Shown here: positions 1 through 5,951 of the stretch, one piece after another
Layout: each line of letters opens with the position of its first letter
Numbering within the stretch: the stretch's first letter is position 1
NCBI GenBank assembly: GCA_016463105.1
Contig: JAEMRY010000040.1
Span: forward strand, 1 to 12,363
Direction of reading: 5' to 3'
DNA: 12,363 nucleotides
Origin: Ilumatobacteraceae bacterium
GTDB lineage: Bacteria > Actinomycetota > Acidimicrobiia > Acidimicrobiales > Ilumatobacteraceae
The notes under the pieces: generated by a model
The model's database searches: none
The model's input: the letters and a program-made list of their open reading frames with translations, nothing else
Told to the model about the DNA's origin: nothing
Position numbers and translations under genes: made by a program

Positions 1-50
1 CGCTCAAGGGGAGCTAGAACATTCAAGTATTTCCAGACATGGGAGGAAAG

Positions 51-362
51 ATGAGTCAGCGACACAGGCGAGTTGAAGCGATTCCGCCGGTTAAACAAGA
101 GTTGCGAGCGCACGCTCACAACGAGCGTCATCGAATTCATTCGGCGTTGCATTTAATAACCGAACAAGTTCAGCATGGTGTTGAGCCAGAAGACATTGAT
201 GAGCCTGGTGCTAATTGGAAGCCACTGCATCATCACGACCCAATAATCGCGATAGAAAAGAGCAGAAGTCAGCGCCTTAGGCATTGGAAAACCAAGTCAT
301 GGAAGCGCCGTAAGGCTCTGCGTCGAGAGCGCGCACTGCGAGATGGGTATCGTGTACCGTAA
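51..362 (+). CDS. Small basic hypothetical protein
   Basis: Unrecognised protein of 103 residues. I chose the ATG at 51 over the in-frame ATG at 39 because a strong Shine-Dalgarno sequence, GGGAGG (41-46), sits four bases before it and would be useless for the earlier codon. The middle is His-rich and acidic, with two adjacent Glu/Asp-containing turns. The C-terminal third is very rich in Arg, Lys and Trp (HWKTKSWKRRKALRRERA), the composition of a nucleic-acid or acidic-surface binding tail. There is no signal peptide or membrane segment. The stop lies 8 bases before the next plus-strand ATG, so the two may be co-transcribed. The good SD and sensible composition argue for a real gene; function is unknown. 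Confidence 0.6.
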   Translation: MSQRHRRVEAIPPVKQELRAHAHNERHRIHSALHLITEQVQHGVEPEDIDEPGANWKPLHHHDPIIAIEKSRSQRLRHWKTKSWKRRKALRRERALRDGYRVP

Positions 363-370
363 ATATATTC

Positions 371-886
371 ATGGGAATCGTTTTAGTTGTATGTGATTCT
401 CACCGTCGAAAAGCCGCAATCGCATCTCATTTACTTGATGCCGCAGTTTCAACTCACTTAAGCCATTCACATCCGATTTTGGCAGAACTCAAAGTTGCTG
501 TTTCACAAAAAAATATTATTCCAATTGTTGATAAATCGGTTTCAAAAAACGGCAGGTTATATAGCCCTAAATATAAGCCAACAGAATTAGATATTCCGAT
601 TGTGATTGACGCATGGGGTACTGGTGAGATTATTCTGCCGCCGAAAGTCGAAAGCCCATTTGGTGTTAGTTGTTTGCCTTGCATCGTGGCGATATGTGAC
701 ACATATTTATCACCGATTAACTCAATCGTAGATTTTGAAAATTTTTTCGGTCAGGCAGTTCAAAAATGCAATAGCGATTGCGGTGGATCAGATGAACTTG
801 AATCTAAAGTGACTTGTAGTGACAATCTTGAAATGGCAGACATCTGCACTAAATTTATTTCGTACCTTGGTGGATTTAAGATTTAG
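371..886 (+). CDS. Hypothetical protein with degenerate LMW-phosphatase-like N-terminus
   Basis: A 171-residue protein I cannot assign to a family with confidence. It begins with a hydrophobic strand followed by a Cys and a basic loop (LVVCDSHRRKAAIASHLL, residues 5-22). The spacing matches the phosphate-binding loop of low-molecular-weight tyrosine phosphatases (VCxGNxCRSPxAxxLL), but the catalytic Arg position holds Lys and the following Ser is Ala. A later IDAWGTG stretch (about 79-85) loosely recalls their SAGT strand. No convincing C-terminal general-acid Asp-Pro was found. The second half has five Cys. The gene is more AT-rich than its neighbours and has no clear Shine-Dalgarno sequence before ATG 371; no other standard start exists in the open frame. 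Its last 11 bases overlap the end of the convergent acetyltransferase gene. Confidence 0.5.
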   Translation: MGIVLVVCDSHRRKAAIASHLLDAAVSTHLSHSHPILAELKVAVSQKNIIPIVDKSVSKNGRLYSPKYKPTELDIPIVIDAWGTGEIILPPKVESPFGVSCLPCIVAICDTYLSPINSIVDFENFFGQAVQKCNSDCGGSDELESKVTCSDNLEMADICTKFISYLGGFKI

Positions 887-1556
887 GTATTAACCACTGT
901 TGGGTCAGCGCTGATTTGCGATTTTGCCATTCTTCAATTGTGAACGCATAGCGCAGGTGGTCTTCCCAGACGCCGTTTATTTCTAGAAATCTTTCTGACA
1001 GTCCTTCAAGGCGAAATGCAAGTTTCTCCATGACTCTTTTGCTATTTGTGTTTCTTGGGATAATACATACTTCGATGCGGTGCAGTTTGAGGTCTTCGAA
1101 TGCAAATTGCGCCAATGCGACTACACCCTCGGCAACGTATCCATGACCAGCGTGTTTGCGGTCAATCCAGTACCCCACGGTTCCGGTTTGTATTGCACCG
1201 CGCACAACGTTGTTTAGATTGACTTCTCCAACCAAAGCATTTTCAATAAATAAGCCAAGCGTGTAAGCAGTACCTGCTTGCCTCTCTCGGTCACGTGCGA
1301 TGCAACGTCGTTCAAATGCTTGAAGATCTGTGGCTGGATCAGCAATGAAATCTGATCTGCGTGGCTCCCAAACGAGAAGCCATTCACTATTTCTCAGCCT
1401 GACTTCACTCCAAGCCTTGTAGTCACTTGCCACAAGAGGTCGCATTGTTATTCGCTGACCCACAAGTCGCAGTGACACTATTGGTGTGCCTGCGGGATGC
1501 TGGCTTCGGATAATCGAACTAGCCGAACTGGCAGTAAATCGAGATGTCTCACTCAT
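876..1556 (-). CDS. GNAT acetyltransferase, RimJ/RimL type
   Basis: Acetyl-CoA-dependent N-acetyltransferase, 226 residues, of the kind that acetylates ribosomal-protein N-termini (RimJ/RimL) or small amines; the substrate cannot be told. The GNAT core covers about residues 28-210: LRLVGQRITMRPL at the start, the acetyl-CoA loop KHAGHGY (134-140) in the R/QxxGxG/A position, then HRIEV (159-163) and the NTNSKRVMEKLAF helix (169-181), all typical of this branch. The ATG at 1556 overlaps the ppx stop as ATGA, which suggests translational coupling. The first ~26 residues are a low-complexity Ser/Thr extension before the domain; an in-frame GTG at 1478 would remove it, but neither start has a good Shine-Dalgarno sequence. 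It is the last gene of the minus-strand run. Confidence 0.9.
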   Translation of the reverse strand: MSETSRFTASSASSIIRSQHPAGTPIVSLRLVGQRITMRPLVASDYKAWSEVRLRNSEWLLVWEPRRSDFIADPATDLQAFERRCIARDRERQAGTAYTLGLFIENALVGEVNLNNVVRGAIQTGTVGYWIDRKHAGHGYVAEGVVALAQFAFEDLKLHRIEVCIIPRNTNSKRVMEKLAFRLEGLSERFLEINGVWEDHLRYAFTIEEWQNRKSALTQQWLIPKS

Positions 1557-2476
1557 GATTTTTTATTTCGCAGACTCTCAATGATGCCATCCAGCAAATT
1601 GTGCTGGCTGACAATCAATTCAGAAATTTGTAGTCGTCGCATCACTGCTACTAGTACACAACATCCACCCACAATGATCTCGGCTCGGTCACGAGGCAGG
1701 CCTGGGTTGAAAACCCTGTCGGCTAACGGTTCTGTTGCAAGGGTCCGAAAAACATCTTCAACTGCGTCACGTCGCAAGCACATTGCGTGCAATTTGCCAG
1801 AGTCAAATTGTTTTAGCCCAAGTTCGACAGCCGCCACCGTGACGATGGTTCCGGCAACGCCAATTATTTGATCGGCAGAAGCAAACTCTGGATGCATATG
1901 AACTGCATCATCAACGGCATCAGACACGAGTGAAATCGCATTTGTTAATTCTTCGGGACGTGGTGGGTCACGATGCAATTCGCTCTCACTTATTGTGACT
2001 GCTCCATATGGAATGCTGACGGCCTTGGTCAACGACTCTGATCCAATCATCAATTCGGTTGAGGCACCACCAATATCTATGACCAAAAATTGCTTTTTAG
2101 GCAATTCACTAAATGAAATTGTTGCACCCAGGTAGGCGAGTGCGCCTTCTTGTTCACCCGAAATTAGCTCTGGCGTCAAGCCACTGGCATCAGTTACTTT
2201 TTCGAAAAACTCAGATGTATTTTTAGCCATTCTGCATGCCGCAGTAGCAACAATTCGTTTATCAGTAACCTCGTAATTTTTGATTATCGCTGCATAGTCG
2301 GCGATGCACGACACGGTTTGGGCGATTGACTCTGGGCTGAGTAGTCCAGTTTTTGTGAGACCAGCACCCAGTCGTGTTGAGCGCACAATTCGTTCAAGCG
2401 TCTCACCAGCATTGTTGGTGATCAACAAATTGGTTGAGTTACTGCCGATATCTATTGCGGCGAATCCAGTATCCAT
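1553..2476 (-). CDS. ppx: Exopolyphosphatase / pppGpp phosphohydrolase family (Ppx/GppA)
   Basis: Member of the ASKHA-fold Ppx/GppA family, which hydrolyses terminal phosphate from inorganic polyphosphate and/or pppGpp in the cytoplasm. From the ATG at 2476 it has 307 residues, the short form usual in actinomycetes, with only the two catalytic ASKHA domains. Visible motifs: phosphate loop 1 IDIGSNS (8-14), ISGEQEG (105-111) with E110 the probable catalytic Glu, phosphate loop 2 IDIGGASTEL (133-142), GVAGT (206-210) and LPRDRAEIIVGG (260-271). Loop 2 usually reads DIGGGST; here the third Gly is Ala. A TTG at 2482 is also in frame, but ATG 2476 places residue 1 close to the start of the conserved core. 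It lies 44 bases after DUF501, a conserved actinobacterial arrangement. Confidence 0.93.
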   Translation of the reverse strand: MDTGFAAIDIGSNSTNLLITNNAGETLERIVRSTRLGAGLTKTGLLSPESIAQTVSCIADYAAIIKNYEVTDKRIVATAACRMAKNTSEFFEKVTDASGLTPELISGEQEGALAYLGATISFSELPKKQFLVIDIGGASTELMIGSESLTKAVSIPYGAVTISESELHRDPPRPEELTNAISLVSDAVDDAVHMHPEFASADQIIGVAGTIVTVAAVELGLKQFDSGKLHAMCLRRDAVEDVFRTLATEPLADRVFNPGLPRDRAEIIVGGCCVLVAVMRRLQISELIVSQHNLLDGIIESLRNKKS

Positions 2477-2520
2477 TAACAACGAACCCTAGTGAGAATG
2501 CACGCTTGTGTGATACCGCA

Positions 2521-2970
2521 TTATTCAGCCAGACGCTTGGCGACCCAGGCACCAACAACGTCTTGGCCGTTCACGAGCCAGTTTGCGTAGTGAGCATGCA
2601 AACACTTGATGCCGATTCGTGTGCCAGCAACTCCTCCGTGCGGGCGCGGGCCGATGTGATTTTTTGGTATTTGACTATCACGTTCGAGCGCATAACTGTT
2701 GTGCGTTTGCGCAAGTTCTTCTGGATCTATTTCACTTTCAGCAATATCGATGCAACCCGCCGACTCTAAACGACTGACAAGCAAATGTGGTTCGGCACCG
2801 ACTAGCCAAAATCGAGTTGGCATCGGCGTGCCATCATAAAGTAGAGGCGAATTTTTTACAACGACTGGGTCTCCGTCGACTGTGCGCAAAACAACTTCAA
2901 AGTCACCTTGCGGTCGGCGACCGAGAAGTTCGGTAACTCGAGCTATGTCTTGTTCTGTTGCGCCAGACAT
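2521..2970 (-). CDS. DUF501 domain protein
   Basis: A 149-residue member of the DUF501 family, common in Actinobacteria and of unknown biochemical function. The family signature is clear near the C-terminus: GPRPHGGVAGTR (107-118) followed by KCLHAHYA (122-129), with C123, H125 and H127 able to form a metal or catalytic site (inference). The N-terminal half contains VVLRTVDGDPVVVKNSPLL and a FWLVG strand that are also usual for the family. ATG 2970 begins 2 bases after the stop of the nucleotidyltransferase gene, with GGTGG inside that gene's end as a possible ribosome binding site. In many actinobacteria this gene sits between a septum-formation gene (ftsB/divIC) and ppx; here the upstream neighbour is a cofactor-type nucleotidyltransferase instead. 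Confidence 0.92.
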   Translation of the reverse strand: MSGATEQDIARVTELLGRRPQGDFEVVLRTVDGDPVVVKNSPLLYDGTPMPTRFWLVGAEPHLLVSRLESAGCIDIAESEIDPEELAQTHNSYALERDSQIPKNHIGPRPHGGVAGTRIGIKCLHAHYANWLVNGQDVVGAWVAKRLAE

Positions 2971-2972
2971 GT

Positions 2973-3581
2973 TTAATTGCCACCAAATATTTTGCGAAGA
3001 GTGTCAAGATCTGAAATCGTGTCAACATCTTGCGCCGAGCCCCGACAAGCAATTTCTTCGATTAAATCTCGATGCGATTTAAAAAGCATCCGGGCACCAT
3101 CGTCACCAGTCTCTGGCAGTAATTGCCAAAGTTCTGCGTGCAGCCGAACTGGATTGCCACGTATTGCGTTGTATGTAGCAACAGCGATTGGAGAATTTGA
3201 TGCGGCAACTTGTTGCCACGCTGTCGCAGGAATCGCAGGCTGATCAGCAAGACCAACTACAACTGCTTGTGCGCCAAGATCTCTTGCAACTTTTATTCCG
3301 CACTGCAAAGAACTTGCTAGCCCAGATTGCCAGAGTGAATTCTGAACAATTTGTATCGTCTCACTATTTTCTAAATCTGCAATATTTAGCGAAGTACTTA
3401 AATCAACTGCTCCAGTTACTACGACTACATTTTGAAATTCGGCTTCAAGTAAATGCTGCAAAGACCATGAACAAACAGCACGACCAGCGATCAGTGCGGT
3501 TAATTTATGTTCGGTTCCGGCGAATCGAGTGCCACCACCTGCCGCAAGCAATATTGCAACTGTTTGCGAATTGGCGCTCAC
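2973..3581 (-). CDS. MobA/MocA-like nucleotidyltransferase (probable molybdenum cofactor cytidylyltransferase)
   Basis: NTP-transferase of the MobA-like family, about 202 residues. It has the nucleotide-binding N-terminus AILLAAGGGTRFAG (residues 9-22) followed by a Lys in EHKL, the metal-binding GLADQP loop in the middle, and the family's GNPVRL and GDDGAR motifs in the second half. MocA-type members convert molybdopterin to the cytosine dinucleotide used by xanthine oxidase / CO dehydrogenase-family enzymes. The presence of coxM, coxD, coxE and xdhC genes in the same window supports that role; a MobA (GMP) or sugar-nucleotide role is less likely. GTG 3581 is preferred to the adjacent TTG 3584 because a GAAGG lies 7 bases before it. 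It begins about 21 bases after the XRE gene and is followed 2 bases later by DUF501. Confidence 0.82.
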   Translation of the reverse strand: MSANSQTVAILLAAGGGTRFAGTEHKLTALIAGRAVCSWSLQHLLEAEFQNVVVVTGAVDLSTSLNIADLENSETIQIVQNSLWQSGLASSLQCGIKVARDLGAQAVVVGLADQPAIPATAWQQVAASNSPIAVATYNAIRGNPVRLHAELWQLLPETGDDGARMLFKSHRDLIEEIACRGSAQDVDTISDLDTLRKIFGGN

Positions 3582-3602
3582 CAATACGCCTTCGCGATTT
3601 TG

Positions 3603-3863
3603 TTATTTGCGTGTTGATCGACCACTACCCAATAAATTACCTGGGGTGATCTTGAGCACGACGCATAATCGCGTAATCGTGTCGAGTGTTGGAGAAAAGT
3701 GCCCATTTTCGATACGGTTAATTGTTTTTCTGTCAATGCCAGCAAGTTTTGCGAGTTCGTCCTGACTGAACTCTGCTTTAATTCTTTGTTTACGCAATTG
3801 ATCTGCGACAACTTCTTGCTGGAGTGAACTTTTGACTTTGAGTGTTCGTTGGGAGATAACCAT
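3603..3863 (-). CDS. XRE-family helix-turn-helix regulator
   Basis: Small DNA-binding protein of 86 residues. The HTH_3 domain occupies about residues 20-78, with the canonical first helix, turn and recognition helix in SQDELAKLAGIDRKTINRIE (33-52), followed by NGHFSPTLDTITRLCVVL and the usual LGI-like KITPGNLL ending. There is no second (sensor, peptidase or toxin) domain, so it is a one-domain repressor or an antitoxin-like regulator; no toxin partner is visible. AGGA lies 10 bases before ATG 3863. It is the first gene of the five-gene minus-strand run and faces the NlpC/P60 gene across a 274-base region, so it could regulate itself and that neighbour (inference). The paired GTTACA repeats at 3954-3970 are a candidate operator. 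Confidence 0.88.
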   Translation of the reverse strand: MVISQRTLKVKSSLQQEVVADQLRKQRIKAEFSQDELAKLAGIDRKTINRIENGHFSPTLDTITRLCVVLKITPGNLLGSGRSTRK

Positions 3864-3930
3864 TATGTTGCGGTCCTTTTATGGTATTCGGCGGGAAATT
3901 ACGCCTAAACCTTACAGGCTCTACTAATTA

Positions 3931-3961
3931 TTGACGAGTCGCCAAGCAAAATAGTTACAAT
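3931..3961 (+). promoter_or_regulatory. Candidate sigma-70-type promoter for the NlpC/P60 gene
   Basis: TTGACG (3931-3936) matches the -35 consensus at five of six positions, and TACAAT (3956-3961) matches the -10 at five of six. The 19-base spacer is longer than the 17 preferred, which lowers confidence. Transcription would begin near 3968 and give a leader of about 170 bases, consistent with the hairpin-rich stretch further down. A TATATG at 4000-4005 is an alternative -10 without a matching -35. Confidence 0.33.
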
Positions 3962-3970
3962 TTGGTTACA
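3954..3970. repeat. Two direct GTTACA hexamers one helical turn apart
   Basis: GTTACA occurs at 3954-3959 and 3965-3970, an 11-base period that puts both copies on the same face of the helix. The first overlaps the proposed -10 of the NlpC/P60 promoter. A related CTTACAG lies at 3911-3917. Such an arrangement suits a regulator binding site, with the adjacent XRE protein the obvious candidate, but a six-base repeat in AT-rich DNA can arise by chance. Confidence 0.25.
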
Positions 3971-4050
3971 GATTCGCCAGTACACTGCAACACGCTTGTT
4001 ATATGGTCATGAGATCAGTAATTCAAGCAATAAGCAGTAACTAAAGCAGA

Positions 4051-4127
4051 AGGCGCGAACTGGGTTCTCCGGGCGGAGGGTCGTTTAACAGTCGAAAGCC
4101 TGCCAACTTTGGCGGGTCCGAAAGGAC
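4051..4127 (+). ncRNA. Structured 5' leader of the NlpC/P60 gene, possible riboswitch
   Basis: The stretch before the NlpC/P60 start is GC-richer than its surroundings and folds by eye into successive hairpins: GAAC/GTTC (4057-4060 with 4064-4067), an overlapping alternative CTCC-GGGC-GGAG (4067-4078), CCTGCC/GGCGGG with loop AACTTT (4099-4116), and GTCC-GAAA-GGAC (4116-4127), which has a GNRA tetraloop and encloses the AAAGGA ribosome binding site. The last two hairpins share G4116 and the first two share C4067, so they could be mutually exclusive. In Actinobacteria, NlpC/P60 and Rpf genes are known targets of the c-di-AMP (ydaO-type) riboswitch. I can see only a weak resemblance (CGAA then GCCAACU) and not its full conserved core, so the class is unassigned. 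Confidence 0.4.
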
Positions 4128-4137
4128 AATCAAAAAC

Positions 4138-4821
4138 ATGACACATCGAGTTTCGTATTATCCAAAATCACTTAAAGTGCTGATTCGAGCCTGTTTACTG
4201 GCTTGTTTCATTTCGTCAGGCCTTGTCAGCGTGCCTGTTTTGTTGCCTGTGCAATATGTCTCAGCCAAACCAATGCCCGCCATTGAATCGGCGTGGGTGG
4301 CAATCCAGGCTCGGCTTGCTCTAGAGGCACTTGATAATGCGCAAAATATCAGCGCAATCGAACAACGCGATGTTGCGTCACGATGGGTACAAAATATCTC
4401 GTTGATAATTGCTGAGCATTTAGAGATCAGCAGCAAAGCCTTAGAGCAATCTTGGCAGCAGTCAAGTGTTGATCGACAAAAAGTTTTGTTTGCCGCATTG
4501 ACACAACTTGGCGTGCCTTATAAAACAAATGCAGATCAACCAGGCAGAGCACTTGATTGCTCAGCGCTCACCAAGTTCGCTTGGCAAAGTGCGGGCATAT
4601 TTATGCCCCGCGGTTCGTTGCAACAATTCGCATTCGGCGAACGTATAAAAAGTAGCGAAGTGCAACTTGGTGACCTGGCTTGGTACCCAGGCCATATTTC
4701 AATATCACTCGGTCTTGAAAATATTGTGATTCAAGCACCGATGAATGGTCGCAATGTTGAAGTTCACAAAATTGGCGAAACTCGTGTTGACTGGGTGCGC
4801 TGGGTTGACCCCACGCAATAA
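4138..4821 (+). CDS. Exported NlpC/P60 family peptidoglycan hydrolase
   Basis: Cell-wall endopeptidase, 227 residues. The N-terminus has a basic region and a long hydrophobic segment (about 12-40) with a signal-peptidase-like VSA site near residue 43. A helical linker of some 70 residues follows. The NlpC/P60 domain covers about 113-227: catalytic Cys in ALDCSALTKFAW (C141), PRGSLQQ (157-163), GDLAW (178-182), catalytic His in GHISISLG (H186), and a third polar residue, probably Q199 in VIQAP. The loop between GDL and the His is shorter than in many homologues. Such enzymes cut D-Glu/mDAP-type bonds in stem peptides during growth and division; the exact bond is not predictable. AAAGGA lies about 11 bases before ATG 4138. 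The gene ends 1 base from the convergent xdhC stop. Confidence 0.92.
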   Translation: MTHRVSYYPKSLKVLIRACLLACFISSGLVSVPVLLPVQYVSAKPMPAIESAWVAIQARLALEALDNAQNISAIEQRDVASRWVQNISLIIAEHLEISSKALEQSWQQSSVDRQKVLFAALTQLGVPYKTNADQPGRALDCSALTKFAWQSAGIFMPRGSLQQFAFGERIKSSEVQLGDLAWYPGHISISLGLENIVIQAPMNGRNVEVHKIGETRVDWVRWVDPTQ

Positions 4822-4822
4822 A

Positions 4823-5623
4823 TTATCTATGAATCGGGCCGTTGCTTTTTGCAAGTGACGGAACATCTCGTCCAACTCTTTTGCCGATAATCTCAGCGCA
4901 AATCGAAATCGCTGTCTCTTCAGGAGTGCGCGAACCGATATCAAGACCAATAGGCGACATCAAGCGATCAAGATCTTTTGATTTTGTGATGCCAACTTCG
5001 GTCAAACGCTCAAGTCGTTTGGCGTGAGTTTTGCGGCTGCCCATAACCCCGATGTAGCCAACATTTGTGGCGAGCGACCCTTGAATTGCTGGCACATCAA
5101 ATTTTGGATCGTGAGTCAGAATGCAAACTGCATCACGAGGCCCGAGGTCTGCACCGCGTGCAGTTAGAACTGGCTCTGGCCAAGTTACAAGAACTTCATC
5201 AGCCATCGGAAACCTTCGTTTTGTTGCAAAAACTTCACGGGCATCGCAGACCACAACGTAGTAACCCAGAACTTTTGCGACTCTTGCCAGTGCAGCCGTG
5301 AAGTCAACGGCTCCAAAAATAATCATTTGTGGTGGTGGAGAAAACGATTCGACAAATACTCGAACTGTTGGCGTGTCACGCAGATCTTCTGGCGTGACTT
5401 GGCCTGATGGTCCGTAATTGCGCACACTCGTGCGACCAGCTTCTAGTTCGCCGAGTGCATCACGCGCAGCGACGCGATCTAATTCTGAGTCACCGAGTGT
5501 GCCAAGACTATTTAGGTTTGGCGATGCCAATAATGTTGCGCCAACATTTGGACCATCAATAACTGTTAAAAGCACAACCGGTTTATTGCTGCGAATTCGT
5601 TCAGCAAGAGTTGAATAAATCAT
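4823..5623 (-). CDS. XdhC/CoxI family maturation factor with C-terminal Rossmann domain
   Basis: A 266-residue XdhC/CoxI-family protein; family members bind and protect molybdenum cofactor and help insert it into xanthine dehydrogenase / CO dehydrogenase-type enzymes. The C-terminal XdhC Rossmann domain starts near residue 99 with MIIFGAVDFTAAL, followed by VVVCDAREVFATKRRFP, LTHDPKFDVPAI, YIGVMGSRKTHAKRL and IGLDIGSRTPEETAISI, all family hallmarks. The nucleotide loop reads GAVD rather than the GAGH of many relatives. Residues 1-75 look like a reduced, diverged version of the XdhC/CoxI N-domain (LTVIDGPNVGATLL, LGTLGDSELD), without the Cys-containing motifs. ATG 5623 follows the small XdhC gene by 10 bases. 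It is the last gene of the coxD-coxE-xdhC block. Confidence 0.88.
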   Translation of the reverse strand: MIYSTLAERIRSNKPVVLLTVIDGPNVGATLLASPNLNSLGTLGDSELDRVAARDALGELEAGRTSVRNYGPSGQVTPEDLRDTPTVRVFVESFSPPPQMIIFGAVDFTAALARVAKVLGYYVVVCDAREVFATKRRFPMADEVLVTWPEPVLTARGADLGPRDAVCILTHDPKFDVPAIQGSLATNVGYIGVMGSRKTHAKRLERLTEVGITKSKDLDRLMSPIGLDIGSRTPEETAISICAEIIGKRVGRDVPSLAKSNGPIHR

Positions 5624-5633
5624 CGTTACTCAA

Positions 5634-5951
5634 TCACCAAGTGAGTGGCTGAATAAATAAGTGCACTGTTCCGCCACAAGTTAATCCAACAGCGAAGGCT
5701 TCGTCATCTGAGTAACCAAATTTCACGAGTCGACCTGGGCTATTGCTCGCTAAAATTTCAAGCGCTTCGGCGACTACTGCGCCTTCTACACATCCTCCTG
5801 AAACAGATCCGCTAACTTCGCCGTCTTGGTTCACGGCCATTGCTGCGCCAGGATCGCGCGGACCAGAACCTTCGATATCTACAACTCGGGCGACAGCAAT
5901 ACGTTTATTTTGTGAACGCCAGTGATCGATGTCGGCGAGAATTTCACGCAC
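5634..5951 (-). CDS. Small XdhC/CoxI N-terminal-domain protein
   Basis: Stand-alone XdhC/CoxI N-domain protein. It carries GSGPRDPGAAMAV, the conserved GSVSGGCVEGAV with its Cys, and a C-terminal GLTCGGTVHLFIQP with a second Cys, the positions thought to contact sulfurated molybdenum cofactor in this family. I prefer the GTG at 5951 (105 residues): it has AGGTGG 6 bases upstream and gives MREILADIDHW, a beginning typical of this family. An ATG at 5975 would add eight residues, lies deeper inside the coxE gene and has no such site. With GTG the overlap with the coxE end is 8 bases, so translation is probably coupled. The missing Rossmann domain is supplied by the next gene, so this is a two-gene version of a function often encoded as one chain. 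Confidence 0.85.
   Translation of the reverse strand: MREILADIDHWRSQNKRIAVARVVDIEGSGPRDPGAAMAVNQDGEVSGSVSGGCVEGAVVAEALEILASNSPGRLVKFGYSDDEAFAVGLTCGGTVHLFIQPLTW

Noticed and set aside
1..50. Promoter or end of a preceding gene at the left edge
   Set aside because: Too short to support any call beyond the ribosome binding site used by the gene at 51.
3188..3649. Plus-strand open frame of 153 codons opposite the nucleotidyltransferase gene
   Set aside because: Gln/Leu-rich shadow translation across a gene with clear family motifs, also running into the XRE gene.
3603..3863. XRE protein as antitoxin of a toxin-antitoxin pair
   Set aside because: The flanking genes are a nucleotidyltransferase and an exported wall hydrolase; no small HigB/RelE/HipA-like partner is adjacent.
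4051..4116. SAM or c-di-GMP riboswitch in the NlpC/P60 leader, suggested by GGCGGAGGG
   Set aside because: The other conserved blocks of these classes (for example the AUGAAGCC-GGCAACC part of SAM-I) are absent.
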